From assembly GCA_016787755.1 (NCBI GenBank), contig JAEUUA010000018.1:372001-436000 (forward strand): 64,000 nucleotides of DNA, in the 5' to 3' direction. The stretch comes from Cyclobacteriaceae bacterium. GTDB taxonomy: Bacteria; Bacteroidota; Bacteroidia; Cytophagales; Cyclobacteriaceae. Position numbers and translations under genes: made by a program. The notes under the pieces were generated by a model, which worked only from the letters and a program-made list of their open reading frames with translations, did no database searches and was not told where the DNA came from. Below, piece after piece: positions 54,064 to 63,461 of this stretch. Each line of letters begins with the position of its first letter. Within the stretch, counting starts at the first letter, position 1.

Positions 54064-54081
54064 ATCTGTGAATCAGTGGCT
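54064..54081. repeat. Dispersed ATC(A/T)GTGAATC(T/A)GTGGCT repeat, copy 2
   Basis: Sequence ATCTGTGAATCAGTGGCT, 16 of 18 identical to copy 1 at 53633-53650, between the small protein gene and the end of lipA. Confidence 0.5.
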
Positions 54082-54092
54082 ATGTTCTAAAA

Positions 54093-54977
54093 TTAAAAAG
54101 GAACGTTCACATGTCGCTCGGCATGGTAGCTTGAACGCACCAACGGCCCAGACTCTACATATTTCAAACCGCGTTTTAAACCCTCTTCTTTGTACATCGC
54201 AAAGGTATCCGGATGGATAAACTCAGCAACTTCCAAATGCATTTTAGTGGGTTGAAGGTATTGACCCAGCGTAAGAATCATTAATCCATTTTCAGCCAGG
54301 TCATCCATGGCTTTAAAAACTTCTTCATGCGTTTCGCCAACGCCAAGCATAATCCCTGACTTAGTTCTTTTGCCTGCTTCGCGAGTTCGTTTTATTTGCT
54401 CAAGGCTGCGCTCATATCTTGCCTGTGGTCGCACCATTCTATATAGTCGTCCAACAGTTTCCATATTGTGCGATACTACTTCTTGTCCGCCATCAATCAT
54501 ATGATATAATGCTTCCCAATTTCCTTTTGTATCAGGAATTAAGGTCTCAATAGTAGTCTCCGGACTTAATGCCTTTGTTTGAACCACTGTTTGATACCAA
54601 ACCTCTGCCCCACGATCTTTTAACTCATCGCGATTCACTGAAGTGATTACAGCATGTTTTACACCCATCAGTTTGATGGCTTCTGCAACACGTGTGGGTT
54701 CATTGGTATCATATTCAGGTGGCCTTCCCGTGGCAACGGCACAAAACGTGCAACTGCGGGTACACACATTCCCTAAAATCATAAAGGTAGCGGTGCCTGC
54801 TCCCCAACACTCGCCCATATTTGGGCAATTGCCACTTTCGCAAATCGTATGCAGTTTATGTTCATCCACCAGCTTGCGCACCTTGGCATACTCAGGGCCA
54901 ATGGGCAATTTTACACGCAACCAATCCGGCTTGCGTTTCTTTGGTTCTGGGGCTGATATAACAGGTAATTCAATCAT
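54093..54977 (-). CDS. lipA: Lipoyl synthase
   Basis: Radical SAM enzyme of 294 residues inserting two sulfurs into octanoyl groups of lipoyl domains. The auxiliary cluster Cys46, Cys51, Cys57 ([12 protein letters not shown]) and the SAM cluster Cys72, Cys76, Cys79 (CTRSCTFC) are both present, as is the terminal RSSYHAE segment whose Ser ligates the auxiliary cluster. Its neighbour gcvH encodes a lipoyl carrier, so product and substrate are side by side. The two are separated by 101 bp of repeat-like DNA. Confidence 0.97.
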   Translation of the reverse strand: MIELPVISAPEPKKRKPDWLRVKLPIGPEYAKVRKLVDEHKLHTICESGNCPNMGECWGAGTATFMILGNVCTRSCTFCAVATGRPPEYDTNEPTRVAEAIKLMGVKHAVITSVNRDELKDRGAEVWYQTVVQTKALSPETTIETLIPDTKGNWEALYHMIDGGQEVVSHNMETVGRLYRMVRPQARYERSLEQIKRTREAGKRTKSGIMLGVGETHEEVFKAMDDLAENGLMILTLGQYLQPTKMHLEVAEFIHPDTFAMYKEEGLKRGLKYVESGPLVRSSYHAERHVNVPF

Positions 54978-54984
54978 TCTTTAG

Positions 54985-55078
54985 CTGGTAGTCGTGAGTC
55001 CAGAGTCATTAGTATTAAGTAGCACACTCCTACTAAGGATTATATACTAAGGACTCAGGACTATTTACTATAAACTAT
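54985..55078. repeat. Degenerate CTAAGGACTCAGGACTA-type repeat tract
   Basis: The gap between lipA and gcvH is filled by imperfect units such as GAGTCCAGAGTCATTAGTA, CTACTAAGGATTATATACTA and AGGACTCAGGACTATTTACTA. Non-coding and of the same style as 55526-55575. Confidence 0.5.
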
Positions 55079-55459
55079 TTACTTACCAATAAGTTCCTTG
55101 TATTGATCTGCGCTAAGCAAACCATCCGCTTCTGCGGGATTAGATATTTTCACTTTTACCATCCAGCCTTCACCATACGGATCGCTGTTTACTTTCTCAG
55201 GGCCTGATTCAAGTCCTTTGTTAAACTCTGAAACGGTGCCACTAATAGGCATAAATAAATCAGAAACGGTTTTAACCGCCTCTACGGTTCCAAATACATC
55301 ATGTTGTTTGATGGTTTGACCAACAGACGAGATATCAACATAAACAATATCCCCTAATTCGCCTTGCGCGAAATCAGTAATACCGATCGTTGCCAGATCG
55401 CCTTCCATTTTAATCCACTCGTGGTCTTTGGTGTACTTAAGTCCTGCAGGAATGCTCAT
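55079..55459 (-). CDS. gcvH: Glycine cleavage system H protein
   Basis: Lipoyl carrier of 126 residues shuttling the aminomethyl group between the P, T and L proteins. The lipoylated lysine is Lys63 in [13 protein letters not shown]; the N-terminal [13 protein letters not shown] and the closing [12 protein letters not shown] fit the family. The gcvH-sprA-ruvA order is one I know from other Bacteroidota, where it is a positional rather than functional link. Confidence 0.97.
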   Translation of the reverse strand: MSIPAGLKYTKDHEWIKMEGDLATIGITDFAQGELGDIVYVDISSVGQTIKQHDVFGTVEAVKTVSDLFMPISGTVSEFNKGLESGPEKVNSDPYGEGWMVKVKISNPAEADGLLSADQYKELIGK

Positions 55460-55525
55460 AATTATCGCTTAATAAGTTGCCCCAAAAATAAGGAAAGTAG
55501 GGCGATGTTAATAATTTAGTTTAGT

Positions 55526-55575
55526 AGTAAGTCAACAGTCTTGAGTCATTAGTCCTGAGTTACCGGTATCTACCT
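55526..55575. repeat. Degenerate AGTC/GAGTCATTAGTCCTGAG repeat
   Basis: Between gcvH and the end of sprA. Units AGTCAACAGTC, TTGAGTCATTAGTCCTGAG. Related in style to the tract at 54985-55078 and to the in-frame insert in kmo. Confidence 0.45.
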
Positions 55576-55589
55576 TCTGTTCTACTTTA

Positions 55590-58500
55590 TTAATTCTGAG
55601 CCAAATTAAACAAGATCTTAACACCGCCTCGGGTCGTTGACCTGCGGAACGAGTTAGTAACCAGTGGCTCATTTACACTTCGTTCAACATAGGCTTGCAC
55701 ACGCAATTTCTGATTCACCAGATAACTCACATTGGGGCGTAATTGAAAGTTTATATTTCCATTGGTTACTGTATTTACCTCCTCAATTTTTCGCTGTATG
55801 GTTCGATTGTTTGTTATACTCATGTTTAATTGAAACGTGATGTCGTTCTTTAAGGTAATCACACGCCCCTGAGTCTTGAACGGTAACTTCATATTGTTTT
55901 TGGTATAGCCTAAATCGACCGACCAGTCTTTACTATTCAATTCTGTGATTTGTGAATTTGAAATGTTCAACGCCAGATCGCGCTTGGTTTTATATTCAAA
56001 TCTGAAATTAAGTTTCTTTCGTGTTCTGAAATTTACACCCACTAAGGGAGCAAATTGTTCGCTTATCATTACCTGACTGATCACATATACCGGAATTAAT
56101 TCTCCACTTGAATTTGTCTGAGATGCGAATTGTCCATTGTTATAATTCTCAATGGGGTTGCTAATCCCCACGTTGTTATACTCGAGTGAATTGGAATAAT
56201 TCACAACGGAGTATGACGAATTGTAAGCGTGGTTGATGGTGATGGATTGAAAAATATCTTTAAGTGCCTCAATCTTTCCAAGTCCTGAATAATCCAGTCG
56301 CCAGTTAGGAATTGGAATTTGAGGAAATGGGGAGAGGTTAACGGTCTCTGCCGATTTGCCTGTGTAAGCAGCAATGAATGCCGGTATCAAAACATCCTGC
56401 GATTTAGTTTCATACGAATTTCCGGTAACCCGGGTAAATCGATCTTGTAAAATGCTAATATTATCTTCAAACTGTTTAAACACGGTTGAGTTTAAGCTCT
56501 CATTATTTTTAAAGGCTGTATTGATAGTAAGCGTTGATATTTTGTAGGAACCCACCCGACTTGGACTGAGTGATTCATAGAATGAACCCGTTGAGTCAAT
56601 TCGATATATTTCCTGAAACGAGGTGGTAGAAGTCTTTTTAATGTCTAACTGAATTTTGAGATCATTAGAAGGTTCGAGAGAAGCCCGAAGCCCAAGATCC
56701 TTCATCTGATTTTGGGTATACGGTGTGGTTAATTTTTTACTAGATGAAAGCCAACCATTTCTGCCAGCCTCAACTTGAAAATCTGATTTCTGTTGCCCTA
56801 ATACAAAACCCCAACCCGGTGCGCTCCATCCTTTATCCAACCCAAATAAATATGGGTCAGGTGTAAATCCGGGGAGTATTGTACCTTGAGTAACCGTATA
56901 AGTTCCCGTTATATTTCGAAGCGACATAATAAGCCGTAAAACACCTTTAATCAATTTCAAATCCGGTGGCCTGCGTACAGTATCCGGTTGTGTCGGTTTA
57001 TTTTGAGGAGTCTGCGGTGTGGGTCGCTTAGGGGTGTTGATGGTTTTTAGATATCCTATCTTGTTATACAGTTTAATCATATCAATCCGCCCGGTAAGAG
57101 CTTGCTCCTGTGTGTTTTGGATAATGTTTCCTAGCTTCAAACTATCTATCTTTTCCAAAGGTCCTGCACGCCAGTTGTAGCCAACATTGTATCGATACTC
57201 GGTACCCAACCAATTTGTGAGAGGCAATTTATCGAACGGTAAGGTGTAGTTAGCGGTAATATTCTGATCGAAATTTTTTGTTCGTCCAAAATTCTTCAGA
57301 TTTTTTATCACTATATCGAGAGAATCTTTATTATCCAAATCGCCATTCGGTTCATCAATAATCGCGTTCACGCGCGATGAGTAATCAAGGGTTAACGATT
57401 TAGTCAAACTCCAGCGCACATTATAAAACCGATTGAAGACAAAAAACTTTTGAAAGTTAGGAATAGAACTAAGGTCGTCCTTATTGGAGTTTCGATAAAT
57501 AATTTTACTAAACGATCGATCTAACTCACCCCGTACCGAAAGATTGGATGGCATTGGATTGAAATTGAAATCCTTAATTAATTGTAAAAAAGGGGACGAT
57601 AAAAACTTAGCTTCCTTAAACGGTTCAAACCCTTTAAACTTTGGCGCATACTGCCACACTACAGCCCCTTTATAATTACGCCTTGTATTTTCCTGTAAGT
57701 TGAAATTGGTTTGTGTGGCCTCGCTGTATGCATATGTGAATGAAAAATTTTCAATATCATAGAGATGAGGGGTTGCCTCTTTTTTTGTTTTTACTTTCCG
57801 CACATTCGTAAAATTCAAACTTCGCCTCACCGACTGATCCTGAATCAACTTGCGATACGCTTCCCGTTCTCCGTCTGAGTTGAATGATTTCAACGCGGCC
57901 TCCAGCCGCAAGTCCGGGTTGGCCGGGTCAAAGTTGGGGTTAATCGTTGTATTCTCGTAACTGATAAACATGGGTATTTTCAAACCGGTCCATTGCGGTA
58001 ATAATTTATCTACGTTCAAGTTGGCAGAAACATCATAGGAAGTTGTTTCACCACGGGCTCGTTCCGAAATTTTTGATTGCACATTTCCATAGCCAAAACT
58101 GATGTGACGCAACGAACCCGTTACCGTACCTAAGTCAGCAAGTTTTGTATTGAGCACCACGTTGGTTGCCCAGCCAGCCGTACGATCAAAATCAGTCAGT
58201 CGAAGTTCATTCGCCCAAATACAAACATCAAACGCTTTGGCATCGCTGCTCCGTGGATTACGCACCCCAATCATCATCATCTTAACCTGACTAAGATCAG
58301 GTCTTCCTAAAATACGGATGCCGTGCTTACCCGTTTGTTGTGGGCCGGCTTGCGGATATAAAATACCAAGGTTAAATCCCTCCCGATCACGCGATGCTTT
58401 TAACGCATAGAGTTCATTTAAGTCGAGATCAATTTGATTATCTTCTGGCCAAACCACCTCTATAGTTCTTCCATCCTCAGGCTTTGTTATTTTCAAGGGC

Positions 58501-61500
58501 AGCTCTATCTCATAATAGTTTTCATCAAAGTCTGTTCCAAGTCTCAAAAAGGCAACAAGTTCATTGTCCTGTATGGGTTTATTAGCTGCATTGCTATGGG
58601 CACTGATAAACATTTTAATGCGACCATAATTGAAAAAATCCATCGTAACATTTTTATAAATAGAACGCGCATCTCCATCCGGAAGATCAGTCACACACAT
58701 TTGCACCGACTGTTCATTTAACCTGCGCTGAACTGAGGAAGTATTGTCGCGATCGCGCCTTAGTGGTTCTATATAGCCAGGTTTAACATTATTAGGCGAA
58801 GCATTTTCTTCAATGTTCACAACCGATACAGAAAAATTATCCAGGTTCGGTTCAATCGGTTCACCAAACCGCGACTCTTCCAGGTTGCCCGTATAGCGTC
58901 TCCACCGATTACCCACCGTTCTGAACTTTGCCATCCTCAACACCACCGGTTTGTCAAAGCCAGTCAAATACATCCTTGCATAGCGTATTGATTTAAAACC
59001 TTCCAGATTTCCCACCTTCTCATCAAATTGCCTTACAGGAATTCGAAATAAGTACCATGTCGCATCTGGATTTTGAGTGGACGTTACCGCATCAACAATA
59101 AACTTATTACCTACTCTAAGAGAATTAGGTTTCAAGTCAATAGTGTAGGAATAGTATTCTTCCAAATCACTAAGCGTATTATCCTGATTTAAATCTTCAT
59201 TATCCGGAATCGTGGTACTGGATTGTGGGACCAGATCAGAATTGGTAAGGACGGGTGTATTATTCTCCTGGCCGTTAAAATTTTTATAACGTTCTAAAAT
59301 CTTTGCGTTTTTCGCATCCAACTCAGCGCCTAAAAAGTATTTAAAATCATCTGCCGATGGATCTCGGGAAATTTGCTGACGGAGGGTAGGGTTAGTGATT
59401 GAATTTAAAAAATCAGAGAACTTATTATTCTCAATCGTATTATTGGCTCCATCCAAACCAACATCTTGAAAAGGGCGGCCTGCAGGATTGTTATCAAACG
59501 CGTTATTTAAATATTGTTTATTCGTTACATAGCCCCATTCATTCTCAGTAACATTAAGCGCAGAAAGATCACCATCCACAGGTAGGCCATTTTCAAACGC
59601 ATGCTTCCCATCACGAATAACATCTTCGGAGATACTGCCGAGGTGAAACACTACTGTTCCACCTGTTGTGTTGGATGCAGGTGGATTAATTCCATCGTTG
59701 ATTCTACCCTTTTCATTATTAATAAAAGGATCCAACAACCAAAACTCAATATATTCTACATTGGCTTTATCAAAGTCCACCTCTGTACGTATGGCGGTGG
59801 TAATGCCGCCCCAATTATCTCTGGGGTTATTTAGGAATCCTTGTGAGTTTAGATTGCTGCTGTTGTAATTGTAAGGTCCACGTTCTGAAGGAAAATAAGC
59901 GATATCAAAAATGGGTTCAAAAAAGTTTCCAACCTGTGCATCGAAAAATGGAAAAATCTCTTTTGGGGGTACTGGTCTTACATAATGGTTCTCCAATTCT
60001 TTTTCGTCAATATTGGTAGGTTTAAATCTACCTCCTGATCGGTAAAAAACATTATCAACCTGATACCACGCTATCTTGGCACGTCTATATCCGGCCCGCA
60101 CATCATTTGGCGCACCCAGTGCATCATCAAAGTCCTTAGGAGTTGCAGCTAATTTCCACGACTGCGGAGTTAATAGGCTATAGGGTGTGGCGGTGTTTTC
60201 AAAATCATCAATGAATGAAGTACCATCGCCCTGTACCACATTGGATGTACCGGGAAGGAGTTGAGCAAACTCAGCATTAAGTGTTATCGTGGATTGCTCC
60301 TTCGTTTGCAAAAATGGTAAGTAGTCTACCAACTTGGTTAACATCCGCGAGTTTTTTCGCATGTTAAAATCCACCCCATATTGAAGGTTGCGGGCGGGTT
60401 CACTGCCAATCAGGTTGCGACTGATGAGCGGGCGTTCGTTATAATATAAAACCGTAGATCCAATGTTAATATCGTCACTTAGTTTATAATCGAATCGTGT
60501 GCCCAACAACGAGCGTGTTTGAAACGCAAAGGGATCTTGTTGTTCATAGGTGATGTCCAAATCCTTTCCTGAACTAAGAATACCCTCATTCAGAATGGTA
60601 ACTTTTCCAAATGTATAATCCACGGTATAGTCAGTTCCTTCCCGCAAGGGTGAACCACCAGCATAAACTTTTACTGAACCAGGTGAAATATTAAATCCCT
60701 GAATGATTATTTCTTTTCCAGAGCCTGCCTTAAATGACCCTACCAAATAGAATTTATTTTTTGTTGCGAATAATTCCGCTTCTGCTTTTGTGGTGCGATA
60801 CAAGGTATCGTACACATACTTGTTAATCAGCTGATCACGAAGCGCTACATTGGTTTCTTTGGCAAAAAGTTTCAACAGGGGTTTATTGAAAGGCTCCAGG
60901 TAAGGAAAAATAATTGCGCCCGTTTCCGTATTGACCGTAATCTTTTCAACAAAATCAAAGTTGCCATCGGGTTGCGGATCGTTATAGGGATTCAATCGAT
61001 CGAGGCCAAAAACTTGAATTAATTGCTGGGTGCGGGCATAATCACCTTCCTGCAATTGAGGATTATCAATACCTGTTCGGTCATCGCGATAAATTACACG
61101 CAACTGAAATCCATCGCGGGTAAGTTGAGTTACATTCAGATTGTAAATGTTTTTCATCATCAGATTCCAGGTAGGAATAATTATTCCTTTCGAATCTTTA
61201 ATGCTGATTTTACGTGGGCGTAACAGTTTTAAAAAAGCTACCTGACTTTCAGGTTTATTGCCATAGTCTTCAGTAAGTTCACCCACTTTATACACGCGAC
61301 CGTTGTACGTATATTCAAACGCAACCGCAAGGACCTCATCATTTTGCAATTTTCGTTGCAAGGTTAAATAGCCAAGCTCTTTATTAAACGTATACTCACT
61401 AATCGCTAATCTTCGGGCGCTATTAATTTTTTCGAAGTCGGTACCGTTTACTAATCCCAATCCTTCAAGCTGTTGATTAATGCCATCTGATTCGGCTGAG

Positions 61501-62729
61501 ATATTGCGCAATTTATTGAACAGATCATTGGATGTATTGGATGTTGGAAACCCAGACGGAGCGGCTGACGAAATGATATCCTTTCTATAACGCTTGTCTG
61601 CCTCCCCCAAATCCATAAGACCTACCACATTGCGGGTGGTTTGCGTATCATTTTGCCGGTTTAATAAATACACTTCCACCCGAGTAATATTCACGCCCGA
61701 AGTAATCTGCGGAAGCGTGCCTAACCAGTCTTCAAAATTGTCTCGGAAGAATTGTCCTAAAAAGAAGTGGCGGTTTTCATCGTAGTTCGAGCCAACAATT
61801 TCAAAGGGTCTTCCTTGCGCTGCCCCATTGGTGCTACCCTGTACTTTAATGGACGATTGCTTACCACGTTGTGTGGTTGCCAAAGCCGTTACGAATAGTT
61901 TACCAAACTGCAATTGGGCTTTTACACCAAATAAATTTTGTGAACCGGTGATCAAACTATTGTTAAGCGGCAAACTCACATTTCCTATCTCCAGCTTTTT
62001 AAGAATGTCCTCTTTAAAACCGGTATATTCCACTTTCATATTATTCTGAAAGTCGAAGGAGTTATTGTTATCGAAGTTGGTAGTTACCGCAAGTTTTTCG
62101 CCCACCTTGCCGGTTACACTTAAATTTATTTGTTGGTCAAATTCAAAGCCACCATTGCGCTGTTGGCGGATGGGAATAGAGGGGTTTTCTATTTTTTGAA
62201 ACTGAGCTCCAAAGTCCAGGTTTACAAAACCACGTGGAATCAACTCCACATAACTTCCTCCAAAAATCCGATCGAGCACAGGGCTCACATAAATTTTAGG
62301 GATCAGGTTGCGGCTACTGACAGCACTTTCGCCATCCAAGGCCCTGCTTTTCGATTGCCAGTAATTTCTTTTCAGAATTTGATCTTGCTGCTTTTTGAAT
62401 TCTTCAAAGGACATGGTAGAAGGTGGGCGGTAATTTAAAGACCCTGCTTTTTCTGAAATGTTATAATGCCGCCCCGTATCGATTTCTATTTCTGTATTGA
62501 AACTCTTGGGGTTCTTAAGAAAAAGTGGCGAGAAGGTAGTGAAGTTGGAGAAGGGATCGCCATAGCGATCGCGTGTTCTGAATTGCGGGCGATAAGGATT
62601 AATGGGCTCTAAACGTACAGTATCGGCACTATTCTGCTGTTGGCCGTAAGCCATGGGAGCAGACCAGCATAGTGCGAGACAAATGCCCAGTCCGAGGATG
62701 AACTGAATCTTCCGGGTAGCTACAATCAA
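55590..62729 (-). CDS. sprA: T9SS outer-membrane translocon SprA (Sov)
   Basis: Very large beta-barrel of 2379 residues, close to the roughly 2400 typical of SprA, the channel through which type IX secretion clients cross the outer membrane. It has a signal peptide (about 1-29, PMAYGQ) and two repeated SprA-type regions (for example FVNLDFGAQFQK early, FSKIIYRNSNKDD later). The barrel strands run to the C-terminus GGVKILFNLAQN. The reading frame is intact. The start appears to be TTG at 62729, 7 bp after the ruvA stop, because the frame upstream has a stop and no ATG precedes the signal peptide. This gene implies T9SS and possibly gliding. Confidence 0.97.
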   Translation of the reverse strand: MIVATRKIQFILGLGICLALCWSAPMAYGQQQNSADTVRLEPINPYRPQFRTRDRYGDPFSNFTTFSPLFLKNPKSFNTEIEIDTGRHYNISEKAGSLNYRPPSTMSFEEFKKQQDQILKRNYWQSKSRALDGESAVSSRNLIPKIYVSPVLDRIFGGSYVELIPRGFVNLDFGAQFQKIENPSIPIRQQRNGGFEFDQQINLSVTGKVGEKLAVTTNFDNNNSFDFQNNMKVEYTGFKEDILKKLEIGNVSLPLNNSLITGSQNLFGVKAQLQFGKLFVTALATTQRGKQSSIKVQGSTNGAAQGRPFEIVGSNYDENRHFFLGQFFRDNFEDWLGTLPQITSGVNITRVEVYLLNRQNDTQTTRNVVGLMDLGEADKRYRKDIISSAAPSGFPTSNTSNDLFNKLRNISAESDGINQQLEGLGLVNGTDFEKINSARRLAISEYTFNKELGYLTLQRKLQNDEVLAVAFEYTYNGRVYKVGELTEDYGNKPESQVAFLKLLRPRKISIKDSKGIIIPTWNLMMKNIYNLNVTQLTRDGFQLRVIYRDDRTGIDNPQLQEGDYARTQQLIQVFGLDRLNPYNDPQPDGNFDFVEKITVNTETGAIIFPYLEPFNKPLLKLFAKETNVALRDQLINKYVYDTLYRTTKAEAELFATKNKFYLVGSFKAGSGKEIIIQGFNISPGSVKVYAGGSPLREGTDYTVDYTFGKVTILNEGILSSGKDLDITYEQQDPFAFQTRSLLGTRFDYKLSDDINIGSTVLYYNERPLISRNLIGSEPARNLQYGVDFNMRKNSRMLTKLVDYLPFLQTKEQSTITLNAEFAQLLPGTSNVVQGDGTSFIDDFENTATPYSLLTPQSWKLAATPKDFDDALGAPNDVRAGYRRAKIAWYQVDNVFYRSGGRFKPTNIDEKELENHYVRPVPPKEIFPFFDAQVGNFFEPIFDIAYFPSERGPYNYNSSNLNSQGFLNNPRDNWGGITTAIRTEVDFDKANVEYIEFWLLDPFINNEKGRINDGINPPASNTTGGTVVFHLGSISEDVIRDGKHAFENGLPVDGDLSALNVTENEWGYVTNKQYLNNAFDNNPAGRPFQDVGLDGANNTIENNKFSDFLNSITNPTLRQQISRDPSADDFKYFLGAELDAKNAKILERYKNFNGQENNTPVLTNSDLVPQSSTTIPDNEDLNQDNTLSDLEEYYSYTIDLKPNSLRVGNKFIVDAVTSTQNPDATWYLFRIPVRQFDEKVGNLEGFKSIRYARMYLTGFDKPVVLRMAKFRTVGNRWRRYTGNLEESRFGEPIEPNLDNFSVSVVNIEENASPNNVKPGYIEPLRRDRDNTSSVQRRLNEQSVQMCVTDLPDGDARSIYKNVTMDFFNYGRIKMFISAHSNAANKPIQDNELVAFLRLGTDFDENYYEIELPLKITKPEDGRTIEVVWPEDNQIDLDLNELYALKASRDREGFNLGILYPQAGPQQTGKHGIRILGRPDLSQVKMMMIGVRNPRSSDAKAFDVCIWANELRLTDFDRTAGWATNVVLNTKLADLGTVTGSLRHISFGYGNVQSKISERARGETTSYDVSANLNVDKLLPQWTGLKIPMFISYENTTINPNFDPANPDLRLEAALKSFNSDGEREAYRKLIQDQSVRRSLNFTNVRKVKTKKEATPHLYDIENFSFTYAYSEATQTNFNLQENTRRNYKGAVVWQYAPKFKGFEPFKEAKFLSSPFLQLIKDFNFNPMPSNLSVRGELDRSFSKIIYRNSNKDDLSSIPNFQKFFVFNRFYNVRWSLTKSLTLDYSSRVNAIIDEPNGDLDNKDSLDIVIKNLKNFGRTKNFDQNITANYTLPFDKLPLTNWLGTEYRYNVGYNWRAGPLEKIDSLKLGNIIQNTQEQALTGRIDMIKLYNKIGYLKTINTPKRPTPQTPQNKPTQPDTVRRPPDLKLIKGVLRLIMSLRNITGTYTVTQGTILPGFTPDPYLFGLDKGWSAPGWGFVLGQQKSDFQVEAGRNGWLSSSKKLTTPYTQNQMKDLGLRASLEPSNDLKIQLDIKKTSTTSFQEIYRIDSTGSFYESLSPSRVGSYKISTLTINTAFKNNESLNSTVFKQFEDNISILQDRFTRVTGNSYETKSQDVLIPAFIAAYTGKSAETVNLSPFPQIPIPNWRLDYSGLGKIEALKDIFQSITINHAYNSSYSVVNYSNSLEYNNVGISNPIENYNNGQFASQTNSSGELIPVYVISQVMISEQFAPLVGVNFRTRKKLNFRFEYKTKRDLALNISNSQITELNSKDWSVDLGYTKNNMKLPFKTQGRVITLKNDITFQLNMSITNNRTIQRKIEEVNTVTNGNINFQLRPNVSYLVNQKLRVQAYVERSVNEPLVTNSFRRSTTRGGVKILFNLAQN

Positions 62730-62736
62730 TCGTGGT

Positions 62737-63327
62737 TCAGGCGTTTTTTAATGCTTGCTTTACCAGGGCTTCTAAACTAATGGTATTTCCTGACAACTTC
62801 AGGACGGAATCAACGCTTTTTTCGGCTGCTGATTTCGTAATACCGAGCGTCATTAAGGCTGTTAACGCCTCGTGGCGCATGGTATTGTGTATTAATCCGG
62901 GTTTTCCCGGCCCCTCCTCTATCGGATCCTTCCTCAACTTATCTTTCAACTCAAGGATCACCCGTTGCGCTGTTTTTCCTCCTATTCCCTTCACGGCCTG
63001 CAAAGCTGCTGCATCCTCGCGTACAATAGCCGACCGAAGCTCATTAGGAGGTAGATAAGAAAGCACCACCAATGCGGTATTGGGCCCAACTCCATTTACA
63101 GAAATCAAGTGTTGAAACATTTGCTTTTCAGTTTCATTGACGAATCCATATAAAATATGAGCATCTTCACGCACGTGCAGATAGGTCACGAGTTTTAAGT
63201 CTTCGCGATCTTTAATTTCAGAAAATGTGTTGAGCGAAATGCTCACCTGATAGCCAATTCCGTTCACATCAAGTATTATAAATGTGGGCTCTTTGTGAAC
63301 GAGCTTGCCTTTAAGATATGCAATCAT
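62737..63327 (-). CDS. ruvA: Holliday junction branch migration protein RuvA
   Basis: DNA repair protein of 196 residues that tetramerises on Holliday junctions and loads RuvB. The OB-fold N-terminal domain (1-65, MIAYLKGKLVHKEPTFIILD), helix-hairpin-helix pair (LISVNGVGPNTALVVLS, AVKGIGGKTAQRVILELK) and C-terminal RuvB-binding domain (about 145-196) are all present. It leads directly into sprA. Confidence 0.97.
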   Translation of the reverse strand: MIAYLKGKLVHKEPTFIILDVNGIGYQVSISLNTFSEIKDREDLKLVTYLHVREDAHILYGFVNETEKQMFQHLISVNGVGPNTALVVLSYLPPNELRSAIVREDAAALQAVKGIGGKTAQRVILELKDKLRKDPIEEGPGKPGLIHNTMRHEALTALMTLGITKSAAEKSVDSVLKLSGNTISLEALVKQALKNA

Positions 63328-63449
63328 AAAAGGTTAAAAAATGAATGCAGTTTACGAGGATTTGGGCAGGGAAACAAGGGGTAAACCAATTCAAAAGTGA
63401 GTCGTTTTTTTTTGTTGTTGCGTTCCTCAAAAACGTTAAAAGATCGAAG

Positions 63450-63457
63450 TACCTTTG
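63450..63457 (+). promoter_or_regulatory. -7 promoter element TACCTTTG for the mreB-like gene
   Basis: Exact TAnnTTTG match ending 4 bp before the ATG, the same sequence and spacing as at 29317-29324. Suggests a leaderless or nearly leaderless transcript. No clear -33 box at the normal distance. Confidence 0.45.
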
Positions 63458-63461
63458 CACT

